Assembly (NCBI GenBank): GCA_021820665.1
Contig: JAKADK010000002.1
Location: 44,277 to 108,276 of the forward strand
Length of the DNA stretch: 64,000 nucleotides
DNA from: Actinomycetes bacterium
GTDB taxonomy: Bacteria > Actinomycetota > Acidimicrobiia > Acidimicrobiales > RAAP-2
Reading direction: 5' to 3'
The notes beneath the pieces were generated by a model that ran no database searches, was not told the origin of the DNA, and was given only the letters and a program-made list of their open reading frames with translations. The stretch's first letter is position 1. Each line of letters begins with the position of its first letter. Position numbers and translations under genes: made by a program. Below are positions 63,559 through 64,000 of this stretch, in pieces.

Positions 63559-64000
63559 TGTGCTTGCTCACTTTCTGCTCTGTCGTCTGCCCGTGTGCCT
63601 GCTCGTGGCTCGAGCGCCTCTGGACGGTGGCGCTCGATGGAAGGTGCTGCTCATGCGTGCCCGCCTGCAACGCTCCGAGGTGGCACCTGCGATCCTGCCC
63701 GGGGGATCCGACCACTCGACGAGCCCGTTCCGGGGCACGAGAACGGGCACGAGAACGGGCTCGATCTCGACGACGCGGGCGGGACGGAACGGACAAGGGC
63801 CAGGGCGGAGACGCGGATCCGGCATAGAGGTAGGACCTCTGTCCATATTCCCACCTGCCGTGAGTGGAGTCAACCGATCGCCAGCTTCCGACGTTTGCCG
63901 GACGCCGAGACGGGTAGAGGAACGACGGTGGGGTGACCGGTTGGACGGTGACACCGTGAGCCCGGTCGCCCCCGGCCGGGGGCGGGCAGCCCAGCCGAAC
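63559..64000. promoter_or_regulatory. upstream region of the Gfo/Idh gene with operator copy and hairpin
   Basis: 442 bp with no convincing gene. It contains GGTAGGACCTCT at 63829-63840 (one mismatch to GGTATGACCTCT), running into CCTCTGTCCAT (63836-63846), and a 10-bp inverted repeat GAGCCCGTTC (63721-63730) / GAACGGGCTC (63753-63762), which could form a hairpin in the leader. Two 12-bp units gggcacgagaac (63733-63744, 63745-63756) sit between and overlap its arms. Confidence 0.5.

Overview
This 64-kb window is high-GC DNA (about 70% by eye, except for one lower-GC block) with tightly packed genes, many GTG starts and many 4-base ATGA/GTGA overlaps. It looks like an actinobacterial chromosome. 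An F420-type LLM oxidoreductase, a PucR regulator and, above all, a secreted GDSL esterase ending in 42-residue 'DGGxFxFGDAxFYGS...GGGYWxVAA' repeats suggest class Acidimicrobiia, but no rRNA or universal marker is present to prove it. I saw no tRNA, rRNA, CRISPR array, transposase or phage gene.

Layout. (1) 1-6.2 kb: reductive pyrimidine / beta-alanine catabolism (aminotransferase, CoA-acylating semialdehyde dehydrogenase, beta-ureidopropionase, dihydropyrimidinase cut by the window edge) with a divergent PucR regulator and two palindromes between them. (2) 6.2-13.8 kb: housekeeping and stress genes: two methyltransferases, a DrrAB-type drug exporter, an MscS channel, a PaaX-type regulator, an AlkB-like dioxygenase with a hexanucleotide microsatellite, and a peroxiredoxin. 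(3) 13.9-25 kb: a signalling block: a 1008-residue pseudo-receiver/PAS/GGDEF/EAL/histidine-kinase fusion, a NarL-type kinase with a convergent response regulator, a hybrid kinase coupled to a 49-codon leader ORF, an exported protein and an OmpR-type regulator. (4) 25-36 kb: aconitase; a radical SAM protein with a CCSEP tail beside an ATP-grasp protein; NfuA-like Fe-S carrier; gamma-carbonic anhydrase; Na+/H+ antiporter; a decayed secreted-protein gene; LLM oxidoreductase; RCK potassium channel. (5) 36-42.2 kb: a five-gene minus-strand operon (DHA2 efflux pump, TetR, methyltransferase, MFS, alkyl-DHAP-synthase-like flavoprotein) behind a 15-bp operator. (6) 42.8-44.6 kb: the secreted esterase and its terminator. 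(7) 45-54.8 kb: a FadR-regulated acid-sugar or sulfonate catabolic cluster. (8) 55-63.6 kb: a GH31 glycosidase, a sugar ABC importer with visibly lower GC, and a Gfo/Idh dehydrogenase.

The most interesting part is 45-64 kb. A FadR-type regulator precedes a compact operon of split UxaA/SuyAB-type lyase, aldehyde dehydrogenase, IlvD/EDD dehydratase, SDR and DapA-type aldolase, followed by a divergent pair: an LDH2-type and a D-2-hydroxyacid dehydrogenase. A 12-bp element, GGTATGACCTCT, with the GGT-N3-ACC core of FadR-family operators, occurs upstream of the regulator (one mismatch), before the lyase genes, between the divergent dehydrogenases and (one mismatch) upstream of the Gfo/Idh gene 9 kb away. 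This suggests one regulon covering uptake, glycoside cleavage and acid-sugar breakdown. The gene set fits either a non-phosphorylative fucose-like pathway or a sulfo-Entner-Doudoroff route with sulfolactate desulfonation. The GH31 enzyme is of the alpha-xylosidase type, not the sulfoquinovosidase type, so the substrate remains open.
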